Shown piece after piece: positions 54,894-63,721 of a DNA stretch of 64,000 bases. How positions within the stretch are numbered: the first letter of the stretch is position 1; every line of letters starts with the position of its first letter. The DNA comes from Bacteroidales bacterium (GTDB taxonomy: Bacteria; Bacteroidota; Bacteroidia; Bacteroidales; UBA932). Below the pieces are notes generated by a model that did no database searches, had not been told where the DNA came from, and was given only the letters and a program-made list of their open reading frames with translations. The translations under genes were made by a program, and so were the position numbers. The stretch is taken from NCBI GenBank assembly GCA_017630215.1, contig JAGBVR010000007.1, positions 157,617-221,616 on the forward strand, in the 5' to 3' direction.

Positions 54894-56891
54894 TTAAAGT
54901 GCAGAATATTTTCTGCCGTACTGAAGCATCTGGTCGAGATAGCTGTCAGCATACTCGATCTTATAATCAACGACCTTTCCACCCTTCATCACAGGGACAA
55001 TGTCAGGATTTACAAAACCGCCATATGGTTTGAGGCCAAGAGATGCATAACGCTCAAGGACCTCTTTATGAAGATCGAAATCGATATTGACTGCGTAGGT
55101 TTCCACGAGAGCCTTTCCTGCCTCATAATCACCCTCTGACTTGATTCTCTGAACCTCGGCAAGAAGGTCTCCGAAGAGTCCGCGAAGAGCCTCGAAATCA
55201 TTGACTACGAAATAGGTCTTTCCGTCACGGACCTTCTTTTCGATCACATTGTCGGCAAGGCCCTTCTCATAACACCACTGAGCGATGAGCTTGCGGTCCT
55301 GCATATGAGACTCCATATTCTTCTTTCCGAGTTCCACCCTTGTGAACTGAGTGAATATACCGTTGCGGATGAAGCTTGAGTACTGAGCCTTGTACGCCTC
55401 CATATCAGGAACGATTCCAAGCTCGACCATCTTAGGATCAGCAAGATAGTAAAGTCCGAAAAGATCCGCACGAGTTTCCTCGAGAGCTGAGCTGTACTCG
55501 CCCAGAGCATTAGGAGAAGTACCTGGAAGAAGCTGGCCGGAACCATGTCCGAGGCACTCATGAAGGTCTGTATGAAGGTCATTTGTCAACGCACCATATT
55601 TCTTTTCGAGAGCGATCTCTTCCTCTGACCATGCAAATTCGCCAAGCTGGTTCTTAGGAGACTCCTGCGCCGCCATATTGTATGCAGAAGTAAGGTTGGC
55701 AATGGTCACAGACTTCGAGCCGTGCTCACGACGAATCCAGTCTGCGTTAGGAAGATTGATACCGATAGGAGCGGCAGGATAGCAGTCACCGGCAAGCACA
55801 GCCACATTGATGACCTTTGCAGTCACACCCTTGACTTCCTTCTTCTTGAAACGAGAATCTACCGGTGAATTATCCTCGAACCACTGGGCATTCTCGCTGA
55901 TGAGTTCAGTGCGGAGAGATGCCTCTGCATCCTTGAAATTCACGAGACCTTCCCAGGTAGCCTTGCGCCCGAGAGGGTCATTGTAATCCTCCACGAATCC
56001 GTTCACAAAATCTACGGTTCCCAGAGTATCATTCACCCATTTGATATTGTATTCATCCCAAAGATTGAGATCGCCGGACTGATAATAAGCCACGAGGTCG
56101 GCAATATATGCCTTCTGGGTCTCGTTTTCAGCTACTGCTGCTGCTTTTTCAAGCTCTGCACAGATCTTCTCGAGAGCTGCTCCGTAAAGTCCGCCTACCT
56201 TATATACTTCTTCGCGCACGACTCCGTCCTCACCCTTTACCACGCGGCTGTTAAGTCCGTATGATACCGGGGTCTTATCTGACGGATCCACCATTGAGGC
56301 ATAGAGGGCCTCCACTTCTGCACGGGTGACATTCTCATAGAAATTGACTGCAGACTCTGCCACGATATCGTTTCCATCCATAACCTTTCTTGCCGGGAAT
56401 ACCGCAGGATCATAGATGAAATATTCCAGTTCCGCATCATCCTCACCTACCGCCGCCATCAGATCGTGAAAATAATCCTGAGAGCATTCAGGGAAAAACT
56501 TGTCCTCAGCATAGTGATGATGGATACCGTTACTGAAGAATACTCTTTTGGCATAAGTCTCGAACCTGGTCCAGTCTTCGCAGGTACGGTCACCATCATA
56601 GTTCTCGAGAATATTCTCAAGTGTCTTGCGGATCTGGAGATTATATTTGCAGTTCTGCATCCAGATAATGTCACGGCCATATTTCGCTGCCTCTGAAAGA
56701 TGGTAGACATACTCCTTCTGCTGAAGCGAAAGTGCGTCCCATCCTGGGACCTGATACCTCATTATCTTAAGATCAGCGAATTCATCGATGAGATACTTGA
56801 ATTCTCCGTTCTGTGCCGCCTCATCCGAAGAGCAGGATGCAAAGGCTGCGGCAAGGCCTGCAATCGTAATCATTTTACCTAAAGCTTTCAT
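54894..56891 (-). CDS. Dipeptidyl peptidase III (M49), lipoprotein
   Basis: This 665-residue zinc peptidase has the M49 motif as HECLGHGSG (His444, Glu445, His449) and the second motif EETRADL (Glu471/472). HECxxGH replaces the eukaryotic HExxGH by one spacing type, as in the known Bacteroides enzyme. A lipobox (FASC, Cys20) suggests membrane anchoring. It removes dipeptides from short peptides. The frame opens 6 codons earlier with a TTG; the ATG at 56891 is chosen because it follows the promoter at a normal distance. Confidence 0.92.
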   Translation of the reverse strand: MKALGKMITIAGLAAAFASCSSDEAAQNGEFKYLIDEFADLKIMRYQVPGWDALSLQQKEYVYHLSEAAKYGRDIIWMQNCKYNLQIRKTLENILENYDGDRTCEDWTRFETYAKRVFFSNGIHHHYAEDKFFPECSQDYFHDLMAAVGEDDAELEYFIYDPAVFPARKVMDGNDIVAESAVNFYENVTRAEVEALYASMVDPSDKTPVSYGLNSRVVKGEDGVVREEVYKVGGLYGAALEKICAELEKAAAVAENETQKAYIADLVAYYQSGDLNLWDEYNIKWVNDTLGTVDFVNGFVEDYNDPLGRKATWEGLVNFKDAEASLRTELISENAQWFEDNSPVDSRFKKKEVKGVTAKVINVAVLAGDCYPAAPIGINLPNADWIRREHGSKSVTIANLTSAYNMAAQESPKNQLGEFAWSEEEIALEKKYGALTNDLHTDLHECLGHGSGQLLPGTSPNALGEYSSALEETRADLFGLYYLADPKMVELGIVPDMEAYKAQYSSFIRNGIFTQFTRVELGKKNMESHMQDRKLIAQWCYEKGLADNVIEKKVRDGKTYFVVNDFEALRGLFGDLLAEVQRIKSEGDYEAGKALVETYAVNIDFDLHKEVLERYASLGLKPYGGFVNPDIVPVMKGGKVVDYKIEYADSYLDQMLQYGRKYSAL

Positions 56892-56922
56892 ATATATTTT
56901 TGATTTCAATTTTCAGAATTGG

Positions 56923-56930
56923 CAAATATA
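56923..56930 (-). promoter_or_regulatory. -7 box for the DPP III gene
   Basis: The reverse strand reads TATATTTG, 31 bases before the ATG and 11 bases from the opposite clostripain box. Confidence 0.6.
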
Positions 56931-56941
56931 CATAAAATAAT

Positions 56942-56949
56942 TATATTTG
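56942..56949 (+). promoter_or_regulatory. -7 box for the clostripain-type gene
   Basis: TATATTTG lies 26 bases before the ATG at 56976. The earlier in-frame start at 56919 precedes it and is ruled out. Confidence 0.6.
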
Positions 56950-56975
56950 CCATTTTGTACAATTTGAATAAAAAC

Positions 56976-58286
56976 ATGAAATATACAAATAACATTATCA
57001 CATACCTTGCAGCCGCGCTTATGATTATATCCGCATCAAGCGCATGCTGCGAAATCGACCCACCGAAGGATGACTGCGTCACGGATGAATCTTCACGCAA
57101 GGTTCTGCTACTTTATTCCGCAGGATGCAATTCTCTGAGAAACTATCTTCTGGACGACATAAAGGACCTGAAGAGCGGCTGGCTTCCGGGAGATGACTGC
57201 AACGACGACATTCTGCTCGTATATACTCACACCCCAAGAGTCAGCGGAGCTTACGACAATCAGTCCACCCCTTACCTTATAAGATTATATAAGAAGGACG
57301 GAAACACTATATCCGACACGCTGAAAAGGTACCCGGCCGGCACAATATCATCATCGGCAGCACAGCTTAATCAGGTCCTGGGATATGTAAAAGACAATTT
57401 CACTTCCGGAAGCTACGGAATGATATTCTCATCCCATGCCACCGGATATCTTCCCGCTGGATACTACAGCAATCCAAGCGGCTACTTATTCCCCAGATCA
57501 GGCATGATGAGATCAAGGGGAATTCACTCTCCCAATCCCGTACCATACATCGAACCGGACTTCGACCCGTCGCTTCCCATGGTTAAAAGTATAGGTCAGG
57601 ATGTGACCGGTCCTTCAAGCAACAGAGTTTCCTACGAAATGGAGCTTGCAGATTTTGCTGAAGCAATACCTATGAAACTTGACTATATCCTCTTCGATGC
57701 ATGCCTGATGGGAGGCATAGAAGTGGCATACGAACTAAGGGACAAATGCTCCAAGGTAGGTTTCTCTCAAGCAGAAGTTCTCGCAGAGGGATTTGACTAC
57801 AAAATACTCACAGAGCACCTTCTTCTTAAAGAAGTACCAGATCCCATGGGAGTGTGTCATGACTACTTCACCCAATATGACACACAAAGCGGAGTTTACA
57901 GATCTGCCACTATATCACTGGTGGATTGCGACAAGCTTGAACCGGTAGCAGAAATCTGTCGTGAAATCTTCGCGGCTCATCGAGACGGCCTTGCATCCAT
58001 TACCCCTTCCAATGTGCAAAGATTTTACCGTAGCGGCAAGCATTGGTTCTATGACCTTGAGAGCATTATCAGGGAAGCGGGAGCCACTGAAGAAGAAATC
58101 GCCGGCTTGAACGAAGCACTTGATCAGTGCATATTATATAAGGGACATACCCCGGAGTTTATGAAAGAGTTCAAGATCAATGTATTCTCTGGCTTCAGCA
58201 TGTACCTTCCCTGCCATGGCAGCACCGAACTGGACCTATTCTACAAGACTCTACAGTGGAATCAAGCTGCCGGACTGGTAGAATAA
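56976..58286 (+). CDS. Clostripain-family (C11) cysteine peptidase, lipoprotein
   Basis: This 436-residue protein carries a signal ending SASSACC, probably a lipoprotein (Cys24). The C11 core shows LLLYSAGCNSL, the catalytic His154 in FSSHATGYLP and Cys243 in LFDACLMGGIEVAYEL. C11 enzymes cleave after Arg or Lys and often self-activate. It is divergent from the DPP III gene, so an endopeptidase and a dipeptidyl peptidase share one promoter region. Confidence 0.9.
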   Translation: MKYTNNIITYLAAALMIISASSACCEIDPPKDDCVTDESSRKVLLLYSAGCNSLRNYLLDDIKDLKSGWLPGDDCNDDILLVYTHTPRVSGAYDNQSTPYLIRLYKKDGNTISDTLKRYPAGTISSSAAQLNQVLGYVKDNFTSGSYGMIFSSHATGYLPAGYYSNPSGYLFPRSGMMRSRGIHSPNPVPYIEPDFDPSLPMVKSIGQDVTGPSSNRVSYEMELADFAEAIPMKLDYILFDACLMGGIEVAYELRDKCSKVGFSQAEVLAEGFDYKILTEHLLLKEVPDPMGVCHDYFTQYDTQSGVYRSATISLVDCDKLEPVAEICREIFAAHRDGLASITPSNVQRFYRSGKHWFYDLESIIREAGATEEEIAGLNEALDQCILYKGHTPEFMKEFKINVFSGFSMYLPCHGSTELDLFYKTLQWNQAAGLVE

Positions 58287-58307
58287 GTAATCTTTTCCAC
58301 ATTATCA

Positions 58308-58337
58308 TTTGACATTCAAATATTTTGTCTATCTTTG
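58308..58337 (+). promoter_or_regulatory. Promoter for rplY-pth
   Basis: TTTG (58308-58311), an 18-base spacer and TATCTTTG (58330-58337) fit the Bacteroidetes consensus. The transcript has a leader of nearly 100 bases. Confidence 0.75.
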
Positions 58338-58340
58338 CAG

Positions 58341-58411
58341 CCCCAAAAAATTTGGTCTAAAAAGCAGATGCTTTTTGGTGCAATGGGGTTTTTACTTGGA
58401 ATAGTAAAAAC
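58341..58411 (+). promoter_or_regulatory. Structured 5' leader of rplY
   Basis: The leader can form AAAAAGC/GCTTTTT (58359-58376) enclosed by CCCC/GGGG (58341-58388). An alternative pairs CCAAAAA with TTTTTGG. A second hairpin, GTTTTTACT/AGTAAAAAC (58388-58411), follows. Overlapping pairings suggest a regulatory leader, such as ribosomal-protein feedback, but no known class is recognised with certainty. Confidence 0.5.
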
Positions 58412-58440
58412 TGAGTAACACATTTTAACAATTAATTACA

Positions 58441-59037
58441 ATGAAGCACATTGAACTCAATGGCCAGGTACGCGAAGCTGGCAACAAGGCAGCCGTTAAG
58501 GCTATCCGCCGCGAGGGACAGGTTCCTTGCAACATCTATGGACTCGGACTGGAGAACATCCTCTTCACTATCGATGCTCAGGACCTCAAGACTATCACTC
58601 ACACTCCTAACTCATTCATCATCGACCTTAAGCTCAGCGACGGCAGAAGCGGTTACGCAGTGCTCCACGAGGTACAGTATCATCCTGTAACTGACGAGGC
58701 TCTTCACGTTGACTTCCTCTTCGTTTCTGAGGACAAGCCAGTAACTATCGAGGTTCCTGTTAAGGTTGTAGGACACTCTGAGGGTGTTAAGATGGGTGGT
58801 AAGCTCCTCGTTTCAAGCCGCAAGCTCCGCATCAGCGCTATGATGAACAATCTTCCTGACGTACTCGAGGTTGACTCTACTCACCTTATGATCGGTAAGC
58901 AGATCGTTGCAGGTGACCTTAACTACGAAGGCGTTACAATCGTTTCACCAAGAGCTACCATCATCTGCTCTGTACGTCCTACACGTGCTACTCAGCAGGC
59001 TAAGATGGAGCAGCAGGCTACTGGTAAGAAGAAGTAA
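58441..59037 (+). CDS. rplY: 50S ribosomal protein L25, Ctc form
   Basis: This 198-residue protein binds 5S rRNA. The N-terminal L25 domain shows EAGNKAAVKAIRREGQVPCNIYG, and the C-terminal TL5 domain follows (EVPVKVVGHSEGVKMGGKL). The long CTC form is typical outside Gammaproteobacteria. Codon use is highly biased, as in strongly expressed genes. It is followed by pth after 11 bases. Confidence 0.95.
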   Translation: MKHIELNGQVREAGNKAAVKAIRREGQVPCNIYGLGLENILFTIDAQDLKTITHTPNSFIIDLKLSDGRSGYAVLHEVQYHPVTDEALHVDFLFVSEDKPVTIEVPVKVVGHSEGVKMGGKLLVSSRKLRISAMMNNLPDVLEVDSTHLMIGKQIVAGDLNYEGVTIVSPRATIICSVRPTRATQQAKMEQQATGKKK

Positions 59038-59048
59038 TCTGAATTGGT

Positions 59049-59642
59049 ATGAATTATTTGATCGTCGGTTTAGGAAATATCGGCGTCGAATATGCCAACA
59101 CCAGACACAACATTGGATTTATGGTATTGGATGCCTGGGCTCAGGCATCCAATATTGTTTTTGAGTCTGGAAGATACGGCAGTACGACGACAATCTCCTT
59201 TAAGGGTAGGAAGTTTACACTTCTGAAGCCTTCCACATATATGAATCTCAGCGGAAAGGCAGTACGCTACTGGCTGAACGAGCTGAAAATACAGCCGGAA
59301 AACCTTCTGGTCATTTCAGATGATCTGAACATTCCGTTCGGAACCTTGAGACTGCGCAAGAACGGAAGTGCCGGAGGCCACAACGGACTTACTAACATCA
59401 ATGAACTCATAGGAACCCAAGAGTATGCCAGAATCCGTGTCGGCATCGGCAATGAATTCGGACGCGGTCAGCAGATAGGCTATGTTCTTGGTGAGTTCAC
59501 CGAGGAAGAAAGAAAAGAGATTCCGGAAATATGCAAGCGAGTCATAGACGGAGTGAAGGCTTGGGCCACAGTAGGGGCAGACAGAGCCATGAATGCTGTG
59601 AACACAAAACCGAAGCCAAAGGAAATCGAGACGAGAGAATAG
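59049..59642 (+). CDS. pth: Peptidyl-tRNA hydrolase
   Basis: This 197-residue enzyme releases peptides from drop-off peptidyl-tRNAs. It starts MNYLIVGLGNIGVEYANTRHNIGFMVLD, holding the substrate-binding Asn and the catalytic His. It continues with KPSTYMNLSGKAV, VISDDLNIPFG (Asp) and GSAGGHNGLTNI. The operon with rplY is widespread in Bacteria. It ends in a hairpin terminator. Confidence 0.96.
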   Translation: MNYLIVGLGNIGVEYANTRHNIGFMVLDAWAQASNIVFESGRYGSTTTISFKGRKFTLLKPSTYMNLSGKAVRYWLNELKIQPENLLVISDDLNIPFGTLRLRKNGSAGGHNGLTNINELIGTQEYARIRVGIGNEFGRGQQIGYVLGEFTEEERKEIPEICKRVIDGVKAWATVGADRAMNAVNTKPKPKEIETRE

Positions 59643-59659
59643 TCCAATACACTGAAAAC

Positions 59660-59689
59660 AACAAATTTAGAAGCAAAAATTTGTTTTTT
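59660..59689 (+). terminator. Intrinsic terminator after pth
   Basis: AACAAATTT pairs with AAATTTGTT around an 8-base loop, followed by a T run, 18 bases after the pth stop. Confidence 0.75.
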
Positions 59690-59755
59690 ATGAGGATTAT
59701 TCATACCTTGGCATCAGTTTATTAAAGTTTCACGAACTATTTAAAATTTCAAGAC

Positions 59756-59929
59756 ATGAGAGAACTTGTAGATCAGATCAAGGCAGAGTACGAAGTATTC
59801 GCACAGAATGCTGAGGCTCAGGTAGAGAAAGGCAACAAGGCTGCTGGAGCACGTGCTCGCAAGGCTGCGTTGAATCTTATGAAGCTGATGAAGGATTTCA
59901 GAAAGGATTCTGTAGAGGCTTCAAAATAA
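59756..59929 (+). CDS. Histone H1-like (Hc1) small DNA-binding protein
   Basis: This 57-residue protein begins MRELVDQIKAEYEVFAQNA and continues with GNKAAGARARKAALN and KLMKDFRKDSVEASK. It matches the Hc1-like histone family of Bacteroidetes, small basic helical proteins thought to condense the nucleoid. Codons are highly biased, which suggests strong expression. It lies after the pth terminator with a possible degenerate box TACCTTGG at 59704-59711. Confidence 0.88.
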   Translation: MRELVDQIKAEYEVFAQNAEAQVEKGNKAAGARARKAALNLMKLMKDFRKDSVEASK

Positions 59930-59951
59930 TCAACCTTCAAGGAAAAAGTTA

Positions 59952-59984
59952 AAGGGTCGGTAGTTTCTCAACTAACCGGCCCTT
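59952..59984. terminator. Hairpin downstream of the Hc1-like gene
   Basis: AGGGTCGGT pairs with ACCGGCCCT (one G-T pair) around a 13-base loop, 22 bases after the stop. No T run follows, so termination is only likely. Confidence 0.5.
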
Positions 59985-60073
59985 AAACGTGTACTAAAAC
60001 CTAAACCTGACATATAGATGCATACTACTTTCAAAATGTTGCATCAATTTGAAAAAAAAATCCACTTTTCGAA

Positions 60074-61051
60074 TTACATCACTATCTCCACATTATCCAC
60101 CCACACCACATTGCCGACACCACCATAAAAAGCTTTTCCACAGCTGGACAGGATATGTATCATCATATGAGTCGGCTCGGTCCCCGGGGCAGCCCACCCG
60201 TCCTCCTGAATGACAACATTCTTACCCTTACTGTTCAAAGCGTGATACGCCGTCTCGGGATCGGTCTTGAGTCCCATGTATTCTTCATAAAACGACTCGG
60301 AAGTGATGTCCCCATAATGAATTTTCACTTCATATCCGTTTACCCATTCAGGAACATCCTCCATTATTCTTTCGATCCCAGTTCCGACTCTCAAAGCGTG
60401 GACATTACCATCTTCATCTTCCCATCGCTTCTGCAGCATAACAGTGATCTCAGCATAGTCATTGTATCCCATTGGCTTAAGTTTGGAAAATCCTGTCCCA
60501 CGCACCACTTCATGTCCCACATCAGCCTTATAATCCATCCTCACAGCCTTAGGAGAGCCATTGAACGGAAAACCATAGAATACTTTGGCCATAGGATCTT
60601 TGGTGGTCGTGATAGGTTCGGGGAGCACTCCTACAAGCAAAGCCCCCTGACATGTAACGTCCATATTGACGATACCCAGCGCCTTGACTTCTTCGATATG
60701 AGTTTCAATTCTGGCGCACCAGCCGCCTCCCCTTTTCTCGGGATAAATAGTATTATTGGTCTTTACAACACCCGCGACGACTGCAAGAACATTGTTCGTT
60801 CTCCACATATAACCGTCAGGCGCCTTGAAAGGGGTCTTGCCAGTAACAAGAGTGTCCTGATTTCCGTAAAACTCGTAAAGGTATTTTGTCTGCCCGCCTA
60901 TAATGCCGGATTCCTTAACCTCGCGCACACACCAGTTATCAAACCTGCCTACTTCATTAATCATCTTTACAGTGCTGTCCTGAGCTCTGAGATTGAAGGC
61001 GGCAGCAAATATAGCGCAACAAGAAAGCGCAAATAATCTTGTCCGTCTCAT
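60074..61051 (-). CDS. PCMD-domain secreted protein
   Basis: This 325-residue protein has a signal peptide (ending NLRAQ) and resembles the putative carbohydrate-metabolism (PCMD) domain of Bacteroidetes: FDNWCVRE, GYMWRTNN, IYPEKRGGGWCARIET, VFYGFPFNGSPKAVRMDYK and a C-terminal VWVDNVEIVM. The family has a jelly-roll fold and is linked to glycan or lipid binding, but no reaction is known. It stands alone, divergent from the M6 protease. Confidence 0.82.
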   Translation of the reverse strand: MRRTRLFALSCCAIFAAAFNLRAQDSTVKMINEVGRFDNWCVREVKESGIIGGQTKYLYEFYGNQDTLVTGKTPFKAPDGYMWRTNNVLAVVAGVVKTNNTIYPEKRGGGWCARIETHIEEVKALGIVNMDVTCQGALLVGVLPEPITTTKDPMAKVFYGFPFNGSPKAVRMDYKADVGHEVVRGTGFSKLKPMGYNDYAEITVMLQKRWEDEDGNVHALRVGTGIERIMEDVPEWVNGYEVKIHYGDITSESFYEEYMGLKTDPETAYHALNSKGKNVVIQEDGWAAPGTEPTHMMIHILSSCGKAFYGGVGNVVWVDNVEIVM

Positions 61052-61080
61052 AAAAATTTCCTAAATATGCAATTCTTTTG

Positions 61081-61088
61081 CAAATATA
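61081..61088 (-). promoter_or_regulatory. -7 box for the PCMD gene
   Basis: The reverse strand reads TATATTTG about 30 bases before the start codon. On the + strand only a degenerate TTCTTTTG is seen for the M6 gene. Confidence 0.55.
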
Positions 61089-61121
61089 CTGGTTTTTAGA
61101 AAAACCAAACAGTAAGAGAAG

Positions 61122-63299
61122 ATGAAACATAAAACGATACTTATATTTTTAGCATTAATCATTACATTCCAGGCTTTTTCCAAACCGGCAAGGAAAGGCA
61201 TTGTTCCCCTTGTGCAGCCGGACGGAAGCGTCTTCGACGCAAGGCTGAAAGGAGACGAGTTCTTCAGAGTCACGACAACTCTTGACGGCAATGCGATCGT
61301 CCAGGATGAAGACGGATGGTGGTGTTATTCCACATTTGACGAGGAGGGTAACAGATACAGCAGCGGATGCAGAGTGGGAGAAAAGACTCCGATGGCAATA
61401 TTGGCTGAAAGCCGCAAGATTCCATATGAAATTCTTTACAGGAAGGCAAGGAAGATGCACATAGTCGGCAAAACGCTGGCACAGAAAAGAATTGACACTA
61501 AAAGCGACACGCCGCAGACTAAGCATGGTGTCATCATATTGGCCCAGTTCAGTGATGTAGGATTCAAATTCGAACGAAATGACTTTGTCGCCCTACTGAC
61601 TCAAGACGGATATTCCAGAAACGGAGCGAGGGGCTGTGCCAAAGAATATTTCGAAGAGCAGTTCGGCGGAAGAGCGGACTTCATCTTCGATGTCAGCGAG
61701 ATAGTGACCCTTCCCGGGAAACGGGCTGACTATGGAGCCAATCTCCCGGACGGCGAAGATAAGGATCCTGCCCGAATGATCATAGATGCATGTCAGGCAA
61801 CAGACAATGCCATCGACTTCTCTTTGTACGATGACGACAAAGATGGAGAAATAGACAATGTATTCGTATTCTTTGCAGGTGGAGACGAGGCTGACGGGGC
61901 CGGTGAAGACTGTATATGGTCCCATGCCTGGTACGTACACGACGGAGCCGGAATGAGCGTCGTACTTGACGGAAAGGAACTCAACAGCTATGCCTGCTGC
62001 TCGGAACTTATCCCCAAAGGAGACGGCGGACATTTCGACGGAACAATCACAGGAATCGGAACGTTCTGTCACGAGTTTAGTCACACATTGGGGCTTGTAG
62101 ACATGTATGACACTGACTACGAAGGCAGCGGAGGTGTGGCGGCCGCACTTTGGAGACAGACATCCTTGATGGACGGAGGCAATGCGAACAATGCCGACAA
62201 CACTCCCCCTAACTTCAATGCTATTGAAAGAGAGAGGCTCGGAATATGCGAGCCCGTCAGAATCCTGACCGACGGCTCGTACTCTTTAGGACCGATCGAC
62301 CAGACCAATATGGTCTACCGGATCGACACGGAGAATGAGAACGAGTACTATCTGCTCGAATGCCGCGACAGAAAGGGATGGGATGCATACATAGGCGGAA
62401 GCGGAATGCTTATATACCACATTGACCGTTCGGACAGAGACTCCGGATACTCTGAGATTTACGGACGTAACCTCAAGGCCGCGGAACGCTGGAACAAGAC
62501 CAACGAGGTGAACTGCCGTCCTGACCATCAGTGCGCAGACCTGATCGAAGCTGACGGGCGCAAGGATATTTTCCAAGAGGCGGAACATCCTGACATCAGT
62601 GGCATATTCTTCCCTCAGGAAGGTAGTCCGGAAGAAGGTCTGAGTCTCAATTTATGGAACGGAACTGTCGCAAAGGCGAGGATTTCGAATATTACGAGAG
62701 AGGACGGACTCATCAAGTTTAGTGTAAACGGATTATCCGAGTCAGAAGTTCCTCCAAGCGTATCCAAAGTAAAAATAGAGACATTCGTTGACGCAGCGAT
62801 ACTGCAATTCGAAAGCGAGAGCATATTCGAAGGAAAAGCCGTGGTAGAATGGGGGCGCGCGGGAGAAAGGATGGAAAGCCTTGTCGCAGAGGCTTATGAA
62901 CCAGGGAAATATGCCATCCTTCTGGAAGATCTGCAGCCGGACAATAAAAAGTACAATGTCACTTTATTCTTCGAAATTGAAGGAATCAAAGGCGAAAGCA
63001 AGACTATTTCTTTCATGACAAGAAAATCTCCTGCAGTAAGCTGGCCATACATCTATATGAACGGAGTACCACGAAACAGCGACGGCAGCATTCCTCCCGG
63101 AAGTCCGCTCCCGCTCCGGGTTAGCAATGCATCCGATGCCATGGAAATCAATTGGACCTTCAATAACAGAGAAATTTCTCCAAGCGGAGATCTATATTAT
63201 AAAGTGACCGAGAACGGCACACTTAAAGCCCGGATCATCTGGAAAGATGGTACCGAGGATACGATAATCAAGGAAATTAGACTTGGAAAAGAGGAGTAG
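61122..63299 (+). CDS. Secreted M6-family metalloprotease
   Basis: This 725-residue protein has a signal peptide (ending AFSKPA), a pro-region to about 130, and an M6 (immune inhibitor A-like) domain. It shows KHGVIILAQFSDVGF, DDDKDGEIDNVFVFFAG (calcium-binding-like) and the zinc site FCHEFSHTLGLVDMYD (His317, Glu318, His321). From about 560 a fibronectin-like sandwich follows, ending without a recognised sorting domain. It probably degrades host or dietary proteins. The small lipoprotein gene starts 3 bases after its stop. Confidence 0.9.
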   Translation: MKHKTILIFLALIITFQAFSKPARKGIVPLVQPDGSVFDARLKGDEFFRVTTTLDGNAIVQDEDGWWCYSTFDEEGNRYSSGCRVGEKTPMAILAESRKIPYEILYRKARKMHIVGKTLAQKRIDTKSDTPQTKHGVIILAQFSDVGFKFERNDFVALLTQDGYSRNGARGCAKEYFEEQFGGRADFIFDVSEIVTLPGKRADYGANLPDGEDKDPARMIIDACQATDNAIDFSLYDDDKDGEIDNVFVFFAGGDEADGAGEDCIWSHAWYVHDGAGMSVVLDGKELNSYACCSELIPKGDGGHFDGTITGIGTFCHEFSHTLGLVDMYDTDYEGSGGVAAALWRQTSLMDGGNANNADNTPPNFNAIERERLGICEPVRILTDGSYSLGPIDQTNMVYRIDTENENEYYLLECRDRKGWDAYIGGSGMLIYHIDRSDRDSGYSEIYGRNLKAAERWNKTNEVNCRPDHQCADLIEADGRKDIFQEAEHPDISGIFFPQEGSPEEGLSLNLWNGTVAKARISNITREDGLIKFSVNGLSESEVPPSVSKVKIETFVDAAILQFESESIFEGKAVVEWGRAGERMESLVAEAYEPGKYAILLEDLQPDNKKYNVTLFFEIEGIKGESKTISFMTRKSPAVSWPYIYMNGVPRNSDGSIPPGSPLPLRVSNASDAMEINWTFNNREISPSGDLYYKVTENGTLKARIIWKDGTEDTIIKEIRLGKEE

Positions 63300-63302
63300 A
63301 AC

Positions 63303-63701
63303 ATGAAAAGATTGGCTACGATTATCATTATTGCGGTTCTAGCGACAGGATGCAGATACGATATTGATGAAATTCTATTGGTAAGGGAAGACATTTCATT
63401 TACAATCAAAGATGAGGAGATATTTGTCTTCAATCCTCTTACATGCCAGATATCATGCAGCCGTCCGGAGAACATCTATCGTATGTATGACGACAGACTG
63501 TCCGACTGGGTCATGATGGAATGCGCTGAAAGACCGGACACAGAAGGTCAGATAGTTAAGGCAGACCTCACTTGGACAGCAAGCAGCAGCATAAGAATAG
63601 AACGAGGTCTGAAGTTTACTGTTCAGAAAACCTCCCCAGACGGGAAGGTATGGCTGTGGAACAAATCCAAAAAGATAGGAATAGTCATAAAAAACTTGTA
63701 A
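63303..63701 (+). CDS. Small predicted lipoprotein paired with the M6 protease
   Basis: This 132-residue protein has a clear lipoprotein signal (IIIIAVLATGC, Cys17). A short beta-rich domain follows (SFTIKDEEIFVFNPLTCQIS, FTVQKTSPDGKVWLWNKSKK). I do not recognise the family. The 3-base gap shows translation linked to the M6 protease, so it may anchor, inhibit or assist that protease; none of these is proven. Confidence 0.75.
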   Translation: MKRLATIIIIAVLATGCRYDIDEILLVREDISFTIKDEEIFVFNPLTCQISCSRPENIYRMYDDRLSDWVMMECAERPDTEGQIVKADLTWTASSSIRIERGLKFTVQKTSPDGKVWLWNKSKKIGIVIKNL

Positions 63702-63721
63702 ATTTGCGGCGCAAATTACAA
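63696..63721. terminator. Hairpin at the end of the small lipoprotein gene
   Basis: TTGTAAATTTGC pairs with GCAAATTACAA (one bulged A) around GGC, overlapping the stop region. It ends exactly where the 161-bp tandem repeat begins. Confidence 0.55.

Noticed and set aside
60155-61036. Open frame of 293 residues antisense to the PCMD gene
   Set aside because: The opposite strand has the signal peptide, family motifs and promoter; this frame has none.
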